Assembly (NCBI RefSeq): GCF_000006405.1
Contig: NW_003205565.1
Location: 218,015-282,014 of the forward strand
DNA: 64,000 bases
Source of the DNA: Perkinsus marinus ATCC 50983
Lineage: Eukaryota; Perkinsozoa; Perkinsida; Perkinsidae
Direction of reading: 5' to 3'
Made by a program: the position numbers and the translations under genes. Every line of letters starts with the position of its first letter. The first letter of the stretch is position 1. The notes under the pieces are model-generated. The model made no database searches, had not been told where the DNA came from, and saw only the letters and a program-made list of their open reading frames with translations. Below are positions 11,032 through 20,821 of the stretch, one piece after another.

Positions 11032-11754
11032 TTGTTCATCGACATGTCACAAGCCCCGACCAAGAAGCGTCGAGTGATATGCTCGGGTTGCGAGCGGCCC
11101 GAATCCGTTTGCATCTGCAGCTCCTTTCCAGCAGAGCCTTTGTCGCTGCCAGCAGGAGTTGATTCTGTCGTTGTTCTCATGCACCCTAGCGAGCGGAAGC
11201 GAAAAAACCGCACCGTCGACTTGGTCGCCACAAAGTGCCTCAGAGGAGTTCACGTTGTTGTTGGTCGTCGCATCTTGGCCGACACATTGCCGATCGATTC
11301 TCCGCTCCAGGCGGTGCTGAAGAATCCTGAAGAATGTGCTTTGATCTATCCCACTGAGGATGCCGAGACGGTTCACGCTCAACACAGTGGTGACTCCAAA
11401 ATACGACATCTTATATTTCTTGATGCCACATGGAAGTACGCCAAGGAGATGTATGCATCGTCACCGCCACTTGTCGCCCTCAAGCACAAGTGGGTGTTGA
11501 AGCCCGACAAGGAAGGAGCATTCGTGATTCGGAAAGAGCCTCTTGCGAACGCAGGACTATTGTCAACTGCCGAGGCCATCGCTTTCGCCCTCGACGCCCT
11601 CTCGACCGACCATTCACGACTTCCTGTAGTGCGAGAGGTGCTGACACGGTTTTCCGAGATACAAATATCGCGTACTGAGCATGTGATCCACCATCGAGAG
11701 AAGAAGAACTATGTCGAGAACCTCTACGATCTGGGAGAGAGGTCCGCTAAGTAA
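11032..11754 (+). CDS. DTW-domain tRNA-uridine aminocarboxypropyltransferase
   Basis: This intronless ORF encodes 240 aa (236 if translation starts at the Met at 11044, MSQAPTKKRR). DTW-domain enzymes (TapT/TuaA, DTWD1/DTWD2) transfer the aminocarboxypropyl group of S-adenosylmethionine to N3 of uridine in tRNA, making acp3U. Visible here are an N-terminal Cys cluster (CSGCERPESVCICSS, residues about 18-32) typical of the family and the signature DATWKYAKEM (about residues 129-138), a DxTW variant of the motif that gives the family its name. The length fits the family. The 3' end of the TIR element lies only about 70 bp upstream, so the promoter and 5' UTR must overlap or lie inside the element. 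The ORF has no sign of decay. Confidence 0.88.
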   Translation: MFIDMSQAPTKKRRVICSGCERPESVCICSSFPAEPLSLPAGVDSVVVLMHPSERKRKNRTVDLVATKCLRGVHVVVGRRILADTLPIDSPLQAVLKNPEECALIYPTEDAETVHAQHSGDSKIRHLIFLDATWKYAKEMYASSPPLVALKHKWVLKPDKEGAFVIRKEPLANAGLLSTAEAIAFALDALSTDHSRLPVVREVLTRFSEIQISRTEHVIHHREKKNYVENLYDLGERSAK

Positions 11755-12530
11755 TTGTGATGTCTCTGGTTAACGTATACGATCTCCGCTTGCTCGATTT
11801 GAGTGTTTCATTCACTTCCACAGAATTGAGTTGATAATATGCAAAGTAACGTTTATTCTGCGGTAACGATTTCCGAGTCAGCACAGGCCTTCATGGAGAC
11901 CTCAAGTGCTTCCAACCTTCTGAGAGTGAATACTTTTATGAATTGAAGTGGCCGGTTCCCTGCAAACGGGAGTGCGAGGCTAACCCGCTAAACACGGCTC
12001 CTTCACCGTTCTATATGATAATGATTCAGCGCACGAAACAGAGCTCGCAATTAGAATATGTACTTGGCGATTGCCGTCAAGAAACTACTCACCCAGGCAT
12101 AGCAGCGCAACAATATACGAGCTTGGCCGTGCGAACCAGTGCCCGTCTGGCACTGCCAGATGCCAAACTCCACGTGAGTGCAAAGTGAACAGTTCATACG
12201 ATGCCGATTGTAACGATTCCCGTATGATGGGCGGAGCGTTGGCGATAATGGTGACGTGCGTAGTGATGATGATGAACGGTTGATCCAGATGATAATAGTG
12301 GGACGTGTGATGTATCAGCGCATTGCGCGAAAAAGGGAATCACAATGTGAATTTTTATTCAAAGCTACAGCGCAGAACTCTTTGTAAACAGATGCGTTCA
12401 AGTACACTAGCAGAGTTTGGTAGGTAGCGAGCCAATGGAATAAACGACACCCCTTTTACTGGACACTGCGCAAAACTTCTGATCCTGGAGGAACGTTAAC
12501 ATACTCATTCAGAGTAGTAATAGCTGCCAC
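11755..12530. other. Intergenic, between convergent DTW and RPB8 genes
   Basis: No coding block, RNA gene or repeat that I can support. It should contain both 3' UTRs. Confidence 0.5.
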
Positions 12531-13235
12531 TCAATAGACCTTCCTGATGAGGAGGTAGAGACGATCATCGAGACGAATAGACTCGTCCACATCGCTCCTC
12601 TGTGCCTCCAACTTCATCAAAAGTCCACCAAAAGAGACGTATCTACAACCAGACTCTCCACATCGATACCTTTCCACAATCAGCGCGGCACAATCACCCA
12701 TGACTGCTTGACTCAGTTCTTACATGATAGTGCGCGAAGCAACGGTCTCAGTTCCCACAGTCTTGTTCATCTTCTTGTAAACCTGAGAATGCTCATAGCC
12801 CTCACTCCCCTGAATTCCCCCTCGCCACTACCTTGCCGTACATAGCATACTCGTAATCGTCAATAATACCTGGCTGGGCAGACTCTCCCTGGTAGCCCTC
12901 ATTGGCGTCAGCGGCCGAGGCAATAGCGATTCGCAACTGAAGACAGCAACATACTTAACTCACGAACGCCTCTCTTCACATAATATCTAGCTCATCATCA
13001 CCACAAACAATGAAAGTGACCAACATCCAGACTACCGTGTCGCTGCTGCCGATTGGGTAGATCTCGGTGTTGATGTCAACCTCAATCTCTGCATTGTAAG
13101 TGTGTGACTGCGCCTTGATTCGAGATACTGAAGGAAACACTGGTGAGATTCTCGACACTCGGAGAGACTACCCCGGTCAAACTTCTCATCATCGATGTTC
13201 TTAACATCGAACATGTCATCGAAAATAGCAGACAT
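12531..13235 (-). CDS. RPB8: RNA polymerases I, II and III subunit RPABC3 (RPB8)
   Basis: Small common subunit of the three nuclear RNA polymerases. Five exons can be placed: 13172-13235, 13036-13127, 12832-12936, 12724-12782 and 12531-12642, joining in frame to 143 aa, close to the usual 145-150. Conserved RPB8 segments appear in order: FDDMFDVKNIDDEKFDR at the start, VSRIKAQSHTYNAEIEVDIN, the IYPI strand, DDYEYAMYGKVY, YVSFGGLLMKLE and the C-terminal DDRLYLLIRKVY. Introns are 44, 99, 49 and 81 nt, all GT-AG; read without splicing, the last one would shift the frame. The neighbour upstream on the same strand is a coiled-coil gene, so its promoter lies in only about 60 bp. Confidence 0.93.
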
Positions 13236-13296
13236 TATGCACGGAGATGATCAAGTAATCGGATACCACCCAACTGCACAGCAAGAATATCCCCTA

Positions 13297-15960
13297 TCAA
13301 CAAAGCCAACCGCTGAGTAGTACTACTTCAGCGACTGAATCGCCTTCACAGTCCCCAAATAAACGATCACCCACGAACCGACTATGGCCCAGCCCAACGC
13401 AAGCAAATTCGATGGGAAACAGAGGCTGCTTGCGTGCCATCATGTCGTACAAAAATGATCGTGCTGCAAAACTATCATGCGATGCTCCTATGAGCACATT
13501 ATGTTCACTTCTTCATTCTCGACAAGCAGTCCGCCGCCACCCATCACGATTTTGATTCTGAACACAGACCGGCGTCCCATTAGAGTCCAGGGCGATGCGC
13601 CGCTCGAAAACTTCACAGACCGCAATAGTGCCCGACCTTCCTCTTATGCCTAGCAATAAGCTCCTCTTTCAACTTATCAGTTTTTCTCGCTAGCGCCTCC
13701 AACTCCCTTTCGTTAGCCTGATATGCTACAGAGAGAACACCAGCCCACCGAAAGGCTTCTGATTTCTCCACGAAATAATCTTACCTGCAGTTGCGCTGCG
13801 TTCGCGAAAAAGCCGCGCTCCATCTGAGCAAGTTCATCCAAACTCTCATCGGGCACCGCCTGAGCCGATAGCAGACCGATCCGACCATCCCAGAATGCTA
13901 TTACTGTCTCCTTCCCTGCCACAGAACTCCCACTCTGTCTGCGCTGTCGAAAGTCGCCAATATACTCTTGCATCACGTCAAGGTGCTGCGCGAGTTGGTC
14001 CAGCTCCTGAGCTCCAGGATGAAGTGTGCTGGCGCATTCCCCTACATTCTTTTCTCGCCGTAAGCAATCCTTACGACCGTCGATTCCATGAGCTCTGGTA
14101 CTTCTCACAGACCCCATTTGGTGATTGGTTCCGCTCAGTCTGTCCAGTGTCACCACCAATTGGCGTTCCAAATCCTCTCGCTGACAGCAAAAGCAGCTCC
14201 TCACAAGAAGGCTAAGCCTATCGTCTTGGTCTTCATAGCCCGATTGCACACCGAGACGGCATGACGCTCACCTTCTGCCATGTTTCTCGTTCGCCATTTG
14301 TAAGGTCGGTCATAATGTCGGGAACCTAGGAAATATAAAAATGCCAACATACCCAGACCGAATTTTCTCAATGCACCGTAATGCGAGGAGTACGATCTAA
14401 TGACCGCCCCTTTGTGGGAGAGGCGCACGCGTAAGCCCTAGCTCCACTCAGGAGCTACTAACCTCGTCAAGCACTTTCTCATAGACATCTAAATCGGAAT
14501 GAGCGACTTCCAGTGAGTGCTGGCAGCTCCTAACTCGGCGACGCACTGTAGCGAGATTCGACTTGGCCGCACTCATAGCAGCGTTGAGCTGAATGGCAGT
14601 ACAATAGGACCGATTCAATACTCGCACGCACTAACTTCGCGATGTTCTAACGAAAAAGCAGCACCTGTCTTAGGGCGGCCACTGGATGCATTCAAATATT
14701 GGGAAGAGTGCAAACGCACCCGTTCACCTTCCTCTTCGTTGCTCGACGAGACATCAGCTGCTCTTGCAGACTTTTCCTTTCTCTCTCATGCTCTTCTTTA
14801 CACTTTCGTAACTTCCCCTGCGCTGATTCCTCCACACTTCGCAACGAAGCAACCTAACTGAAAGGCATAAGGAACAGGAGTCTGAACTTCCCACTTAACC
14901 TCATCCCGACGATCAACGAGGGCGGACTCTCGCATCTCAATATCAACCTCCAGCTTTCTTAGTTCGCCTAAGCATCGCCATCCTGCTCCCACCCATTCCG
15001 ATTGAATACTACCAGCAAACCGTTCTTCCTCGTCAAGCCGTGCTTCAGAACGCTTCAGCTCTCCTCGAGCTTCGGTTACTGCTACCGATAAGTCGTCCGA
15101 TAATATCCGGAGCGCAGCTTGACTGATAAACCGCTAAGATTCTTTGATAAATCGCTATACCCACGAAAAGGAAGAATTCCATGTTACGATGTGCATCCAA
15201 AATTCGCGAAGTTTTCCTATTGTAAGTGGCTACTTGAGAATAGACGTGCTTTCCTAACATTTGGAACGTCAATACAACTTCGTCACCCTCCCGATAAAAT
15301 TAATCAGAATAGATGTTCGCTTTCCTCAGCTGAGCTCAGGCGATTTCTCACATATTTTAGAAGCTTGCAGTAGAGGTGTTGAGAAACCGACAAGAATTTC
15401 CCGAAATTTCCATATCTTCTGCAACACATGTAGTTAATCATGTACATGTTTTCCCACACCAACACTGATAATGCCAGGCCTTTCGCCACTCACCCTGCAG
15501 CAGCCAACTTGCCTCTGTTAACAGCACATCGCCTTCTCTTCACATCGTCGCTAATAAGATGCTCGAGACGAGACTAATTATAGATCGGCAGAAATGTGTA
15601 CAAGAAATTTTTCAGATCTTACCTTGCACAGTATAAGCTGTTCCTTCGCGCCACACTTGCACTTGCTATCCAGAAGCCTATCAACCAAAGTTGTCAGTGT
15701 CGAGAAGCCCGAGTGGATGCTGCTCACTTCTTGAGAGTCTACAAATAGAAATACTAGGCCAGCCTCACGGCGTTAGTTATACAGCTATACGCAACGAAGA
15801 CGGATAACCAGCGCGATCCGGAATGTATCTGTGTACTACCTCCTACAGTAGACACCTCCGCTCTTAGCATCAAGTTCCCCTTGTTCAGCGCTCCATTCCA
15901 GCAGCATGCGCCAGAACTCCTAACAAAGCGAAGAGTTATTGGCGTTTCCTGGCTGATCTA
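13297..15960 (-). CDS. Multi-exon coiled-coil protein, function unknown
   Basis: A succession of minus-strand blocks is clearly coding but unrecognised. From 5' to 3': about 15850-15925 (EFWRMLLEWSAEQGELDAK), 15625-15740 (FSTLTTLVDRLLDSKCKCG), 14890-15125 (SVAVTEARGELKRSEARLDE, then ELRKLEVDIEMRESALVD), 14700-14860 (KLRKCKEEHERERKSLQEQL), 14465-14610, 13790-14245 (QELDQLAQHLDVMQEYIGDF), 13670-13740 (ERELEALARKTDKLKEEL), a more globular block at 13510-13640 and a last block ending at 13297. Most of the protein is predicted coiled coil. Introns are short, and frame choice near 13600-13640 is unclear. It could be a kinetochore, centrosome or cytoskeleton component; that is a guess from structure only. 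The start exon may lie beyond 15960. Confidence 0.5.
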
Positions 15961-16314
15961 GCTCGAGTGGAGCTATAATTCGCAGAAACCACGGATTGAA
16001 GAGAAGACTGTGCTCGAGAAAACCTCCCTACAAAAGTTGGTGATGGTTATGCCTTGCCGTAGCATTGCTACGGTTAACCGCCGGTACCTGAGAGCATATC
16101 CTGCGGGGACCTCGCAGAATTGTTGTTACCCGCAGCCAACCGTTACGGCCTGCTGATCGTTGAGCCATGTATGCGGACAGTCAAACTAGAACAATCCTCC
16201 GTGAGGACCCGCGTCTTCACGTGAGCTTCAGATCAATGAAAATTCAGTCCCTGACCTGTATGCTCATCTATTATTAGTATAACTGACCTCATTATTCTGC
16301 CTATCCGGGGTTGC
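15961..16314. other. Intergenic, nothing supported
   Basis: No frame with convincing coding character. It may include the 5' end of the coiled-coil gene. Confidence 0.4.
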
Positions 16315-17563
16315 GTGAATTTAAATAGTAATCGATTACTATGGCGCACGCGAGAACATAAATCGGACATGCGAAGTAAGGCAAAGGTGTTACGGGAACC
16401 CCAGATACTAGTGCGGGACCGTAAGTCAAAGCCAGAGTCCAAGGTGAATCTTTCGACGGTTTCACTGGAGACGAAACCATTAATGAAGTACATATGGTAT
16501 GATGATGATAAGTGCTGCTCGTCTCAACGGCCTGACGGACATAGGCCTTGCGTCAGAAACTGGTGTGATTGCCAATAGCTCAAATAAGCTATCACTCGCG
16601 AGGAACTGCACGTGGCTTACAACTGCGACGCATCATCTACGCAAAGTCCAGACTATTTTCAAGCTCTCGAGAGTGCAAATGCAGCTCCTGGTCCGCCCCG
16701 TGGTGAGTTGCCATTGTCTGACACTTGAGACTTCAGAATGCGATCTCTTACCTGAGAACACTGAGGATATTCCGTTGCCAAAGCGCTTTGACATCGACCA
16801 CTCGGAGACGTGCTCAATCCAGTTCGCGTTTGGTGGCGCAGGGTGGACAGAAGATCCAGTGATCACAGTTGATGCTAACAATGCGTTCTTGAGTCAAGGT
16901 GTCCTGACGCTTGCTGCTATGAAAGTTAACTGGTATCAGACGAACCATCACACTGGCTCGTTCACGGCAGCCACGAATCGATCCAAAACCAGCTACTTCC
17001 TTAAAGTGATCCGTTCTCAGGCTGAGATGTTCGCGTGATCGGCGTTCTGCATGGCCTAGGTCACGCTATCCCCACTGGTGGAGCTATGAAGGATTGGTAC
17101 TGTGACGGGAGCTCAAGATAGTGCCAATTTCCCAGCTCTTACCAATGATGCTAAGCTAAGACTCGCATCCATGCCAGCAAGGGTGGATAAGTTAGCTCTT
17201 GCACCCGCCGGGTTGCGTATAATAGCGATGAGCCCGTTGAACGGTAACATTAGGGTCACGAGCCAAGCTAATGTGGCAGAATTACTCGATGCTGAGGCGG
17301 GGGTTATTCGTGAGAGTGCACGTTTCCATGTTGCATCGAAATATCGAACTGGCCTTGAGAGGCGTCTGATAGGAGATGCATGAGTGAGCAATGAGATTCT
17401 GGTATCTATTATGGCCAACGTTGCGGCTCTCGATGAATTCACAACTTTACTTGCATCACCAAGGATTTCTCCTATTGATGAGCTGAAGATCAGGACGGAA
17501 ATTCAGTGCGTGGCGGGTAATATCATCTTCTTCGATCAGCTAGTGAGCAAGATGTCGTTATAA
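16315..17563 (+). pseudogene. Broken unidentified ORF block, possible endogenised viral or element relic
   Basis: Coding-like sequence runs for 1.25 kb but changes frame: 16315 onward in one frame, 16499-17038 in the next, a short segment from about 17035 (VLHGLGHAIPTGGAMKDW), then 17102-17563, which is interrupted by an in-frame TGA at 17381-17383 and then open to a TAA at 17561. No GT-AG pairs explain the shifts neatly. Composition (for example VNWYQTNHHTGS, ARVDKLALAPAGLRIIAM) is protein-like. The lack of introns among intron-rich neighbours and the decay suggest an inserted sequence. A structural protein of an RNA virus or an element is possible, but I recognise no diagnostic domain. Confidence 0.35.
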
Positions 17564-18372
17564 ATCGAAACTAGGATCACCACCTTCCATCTAACCGCTC
17601 CATTCAGATGCATACATGAAATCATAGAAATAACCCGAGTGAAATCACACAACCGGGATCACGGCGTCGCTACCAAATACATCATGAAGCTAGTGGTACC
17701 GACCTCTCCACACTATTTGACATACACTCACGGCTCATGTTACAGTTCATGCATTCGATTGGTAGATCAATAATTGATTAGACTAGATTATACTCATTCA
17801 CATAACATCGGAGTAAACCGGGTTTACTTAACCCCCGCAAGTTGAGACTGATTATTTCGTATTCCTGACTATCCAGCTGAGTCTGGTGGTTCGAGCTTTT
17901 GGCACTTTTGATTCGGCGCTGGTATGGTGGTCTATCGTGAAGAGGTAGAGAGTTATTTTTAACTGACGGCGGAACTCCTACCCCGTCAATATTGACGACT
18001 GAATACTAGATATAGTGTTAGAGTGAGTGTTGTGGTTTAATCACTAAACTTCAGCGATAGACTCGCAGAGACAGAGAGAAAACAAGAGATGGAGCAGCAC
18101 AATTGCGAAGATCGATCACCCCATCCCATCACCAGGCTGCCCCTACGGGGAGACAGGCGGTATGTCAGTGGCTACGCAAGATATGTTATTGGAGCCAGCG
18201 CCGCGTTGGCAGCGCGACGCCTCGCCGAAATATGATAGGAGTGTCGGTGACCAGTGAGTACATCAAGTAGGTGCAACAAACGTGAGTAACAAAGACGAGA
18301 CAGCCTAGCCCAAAGCTAACACGAAGCTTTATATAGCCAAGTCTCATGGTCTTGATGAACTAACCATTAAAG
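17564..18372. other. Intergenic, nothing supported
   Basis: No gene, RNA or repeat that I can support over about 800 bp. Confidence 0.45.
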
Positions 18373-19588
18373 ATGACCGCCAATAAACGCTCCAGTAACT
18401 GGAATAATTATCGGCCTCGTAGGCGGGCCAGAACCTCCTCGCCTACTTCACCCGCTCCATCACCTATGTATCCTGATAGTAACACGTGGGAAGCACTTAG
18501 GTGTTACACTACGTCATTTCTGGAAGACGTCTTCGCTTTGACAGGGAGAACAGTGGTCATGAGGCGACCCCAAGACCGTTCTCCCTTGGAGGCCCCATTG
18601 GGGCCCGTCCCCACGGCCGAGCAAGGAAGACTTTCAGGTAAGTTCCTTCTTCCCTGCCTTTGTATTCTCCTTGCCTTCAGGTGTCCGCCAATCCGTTCTC
18701 TCGACTCTTCCCACTACTACTACTACTACACTCACCACTCCCTCACAGCCGAGTCCGCCCCCTACTACTAGTACTGCCCCGTTGCAATTAAGTTCTACTA
18801 CTACTACTATCATCCCACCACAGCCGAGTCCAACTCCTACTCCTAGTACCACTCCTACTACTACTATCATCCCACCACAGCCAAGTCCGACCCCTACTAC
18901 TAGTACCACTCCTGCTGCTACTATCATCCCACCACAGCCGAGTCCGACCCCTACTACTAGTACCACTCCTGCTGCTACTATCATCCCACCACAGCCGAGT
19001 CCGACCCCTACTCCTAGTACCACTCCTGCTGCTACTATCATCCCACCACAGCCGAGTCCGACCCCTACTACTAGTACCACTCCTGCTGCTACTATCATGC
19101 CACCACAGCCGAGTCCAACTCCTACTTCTAGTACCACTCCTACTACTACTATCATGCCACCACAGCCGAGTCCAACTCCTACTCCTAGTACCACTCCTAC
19201 TACTACTACTATCATGCCACCACAGCCGAGTCCAACTCCTACTCCTAGTACCACTCCTACTACTACTACTATCATGCCACCACAGCCGAGTCCAACTCCT
19301 ACTCCTAGTACCACTCCTACTACTACTATCATCCCACCACAGCCGAGTCCGACTCCCGCTGGTACTACGATATCATCACATCCAAGTCAGCCTCCTTCTA
19401 CTACAACTGATCCAGCTAAGTCAAGCTCTACTGCTGTCTCTGCTGAGCTGGCAGAGTTAAGGTCTGACCTCAGAGCTCTCACTGCTCTTGTAGGTCGCTT
19501 GGTGGCTGCTCAAGCACCTACATCTTCGTCCCCTTCCCTTTACCCTACTCCCGCTGAGGAGGGTATGGATGATGTTAAGGAATCATAG
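18373..19588 (+). CDS. Thr/Pro/Ser-repeat protein with C-terminal coiled coil, unknown
   Basis: Two exons (18373-18637 and 18681-19588) join across a 43-nt GT-AG intron, giving about 390 aa. Order of regions: a basic, Arg-rich N-terminus ([18 protein letters not shown]), a short globular stretch ([19 protein letters not shown]), ten copies of a 19-20-residue repeat of the form [12 protein letters not shown]-x-STTP-xxT, and a C-terminal coiled-coil segment ([20 protein letters not shown]). There is no signal peptide or membrane segment. The reverse strand of the repeat is also open for 232 codons, which is an effect of the repeat. The layout (basic head, low-complexity middle, coiled coil) could suit an element-encoded nucleic-acid-binding protein, but no relative is recognised. 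Confidence 0.55.
18797..19366 (+). repeat. 57-60-bp coding minisatellite, 10 copies
   Basis: The unit ATCATCCCACCACAGCCGAG and onward, 19 or 20 codons long, repeats in frame inside the preceding gene. Copies differ by whole ACT codons and by a few substitutions (ATC/ATG, ACT/GCT), the pattern expected from slippage and unequal exchange. Confidence 0.9.
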
Positions 19589-19627
19589 CAGCACCTATCA
19601 TATCGTTTCTTGCGTTTGAGGTGTTAG

Positions 19628-19712
19628 TTGTGGGTATCGAACCTGGGTCTACCGATAGGAAATTCACACACTTACCATTAGCTAATTTAGTACTACTGAA
19701 CCATCGATTCTA
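19628..19712 (-). repeat. tRNA-like sequence (probable SINE or tRNA relic)
   Basis: On the minus strand a box A match (TAGCTAATGG) precedes a box-B-like GGTTCGATACC by about 40 nt. The anticodon and acceptor stems are poor. Confidence 0.35.
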
Positions 19713-20380
19713 CTAGGACAAGCTGTACCATCCAGTGCACCTCGGTACATTTCTTTCAAATACATTTTTGCCAAATACTCCTATATCGAGGTTGAAAGGC
19801 ATCTGGGAGCTGGTCCATGAGTCTCAGGCTCTCCTTCCAGGCTGGTTCCAGCAGACCTATTCCCCAGCTATGTTTGGGCTGCTCAAACACAACGCCAGCA
19901 GGGTAGCAAGGATCTAGTAGGATGTCGAACAATTAGATAAGGTAGTCCAACTAGCAGAAAAGCATCCCTGTTTACCCAGACAGAGCTGCTATCTCCGAAA
20001 GAGGCACCCCAGGTTCGCAACCTGTGAAACCTCTGATCTGCGAGTTCGGGAGGGGCAGTGGTCGAAAACCACAACACGGAACCCGTAAACTGGGTCCGTG
20101 ATTTGTAGCTTTCGGCAACTGCAAGGTGGATGATCTCTCGTGGCCGGTTTTCTAACGCAAACCAGGGCCGAGGTGAACAACTACCTCTCGCTAGACCTCG
20201 GTTAAATAAGGGAGATAAAAAAAATATGAGCAAAGACCCGAGTATAGCTCGCGTTCTTTGTAGAGGCTGGCACGCTCTGGACATGCTCGAATGAAACGGG
20301 CAAGTTCTCGATCGCCTCAGCGCTGGGGGATCCGCACTATGATAGGGAAGTGTGACACCCAATTTCATCCTAGTTGGGTT

Positions 20381-20466
20381 CGTTGCACAGCAGCTGTGCA
20401 ACGAATCCATTGACAGTGTCAATGGATGTCAATTTGACACCCACGTAGCTGCTACGTGGGTGTCAA
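20381..20466. repeat. Cluster of three perfect hairpins
   Basis: 20381-20403: CGTTGCACAG-CAG-CTGTGCAACG. 20405-20427: an 11-bp arm (ATCCATTGACA) with a single-base centre. 20434-20466: a 15-bp arm (TTGACACCCACGTAG) with loop CTG. The right arm of the third hairpin runs into TGTCAATGGA, which also occurs in the second. Stems are perfect, with only 1-6 nt between hairpins. Confidence 0.85.
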
Positions 20467-20821
20467 TGGAACAATGTCGAAGGTATTGGTAGGATCGAGC
20501 TTGATTGGACCGTTTTTGGATGATTATGGACCGACTAACCGCGATTGCTACCTCCTCCCGCACTCCATGGGATTTCATGCTTGCGAAAAGAGATGTTGAG
20601 GAAAGTCAATCAGTGGCAAGATTGCTAGATTTATAGCGGTTTCTCTATTCGCTCAGTTTCCTTCGCGTGTCACCGAATCCGTGATAGCTTGCGGGCTCTA
20701 CCGCCGGGGTAGATTTGGTCGCATAAAGCGCAGTTGGGAAGTTGGGATTTGTCAACTTAGGCAGGTGCTCTCCTCACCGCTAATCTGAAGGCTTTTGGCA
20801 GTAATTTGCTGAGTCCTAATT

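Larger units (their letters stand above)
19589..20821. other. Accessory intergenic region upstream of the GFAT cluster
   Basis: It contains a tRNA-like sequence on the minus strand, a 60-codon plus-strand ORF at 19735-19917 (ISRLKGIWELVHESQALLPG) and a 179-codon minus ORF at 19883-20422 without recognisable motifs, plus the hairpin cluster at 20381-20466. None of the ORFs is supported as a gene. The 350 bp before 20822 should hold the GFAT promoter. Confidence 0.4.

Noticed and set aside
12976-13158. Separate 60-codon gene on the minus strand
   Set aside because: It is exon 2 of RPB8 read into its flanking introns.
13297-15960. Joining this coiled-coil gene with the one at 411-5486 as one gene split by the TIR element
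   Set aside because: Complete genes (DTW, RPB8) lie between them, and each has its own apparent end.
18634-19332. 232-codon minus-strand ORF (Gly/Val repeats)
   Set aside because: It is the antisense of the Thr/Pro/Ser coding repeat, which lacks stops on both strands. The plus frame has a proper spliced first exon.
19883-20422. 179-codon minus ORF
   Set aside because: It has no motif or typical coding composition and overlaps the perfect hairpins; treated as chance.
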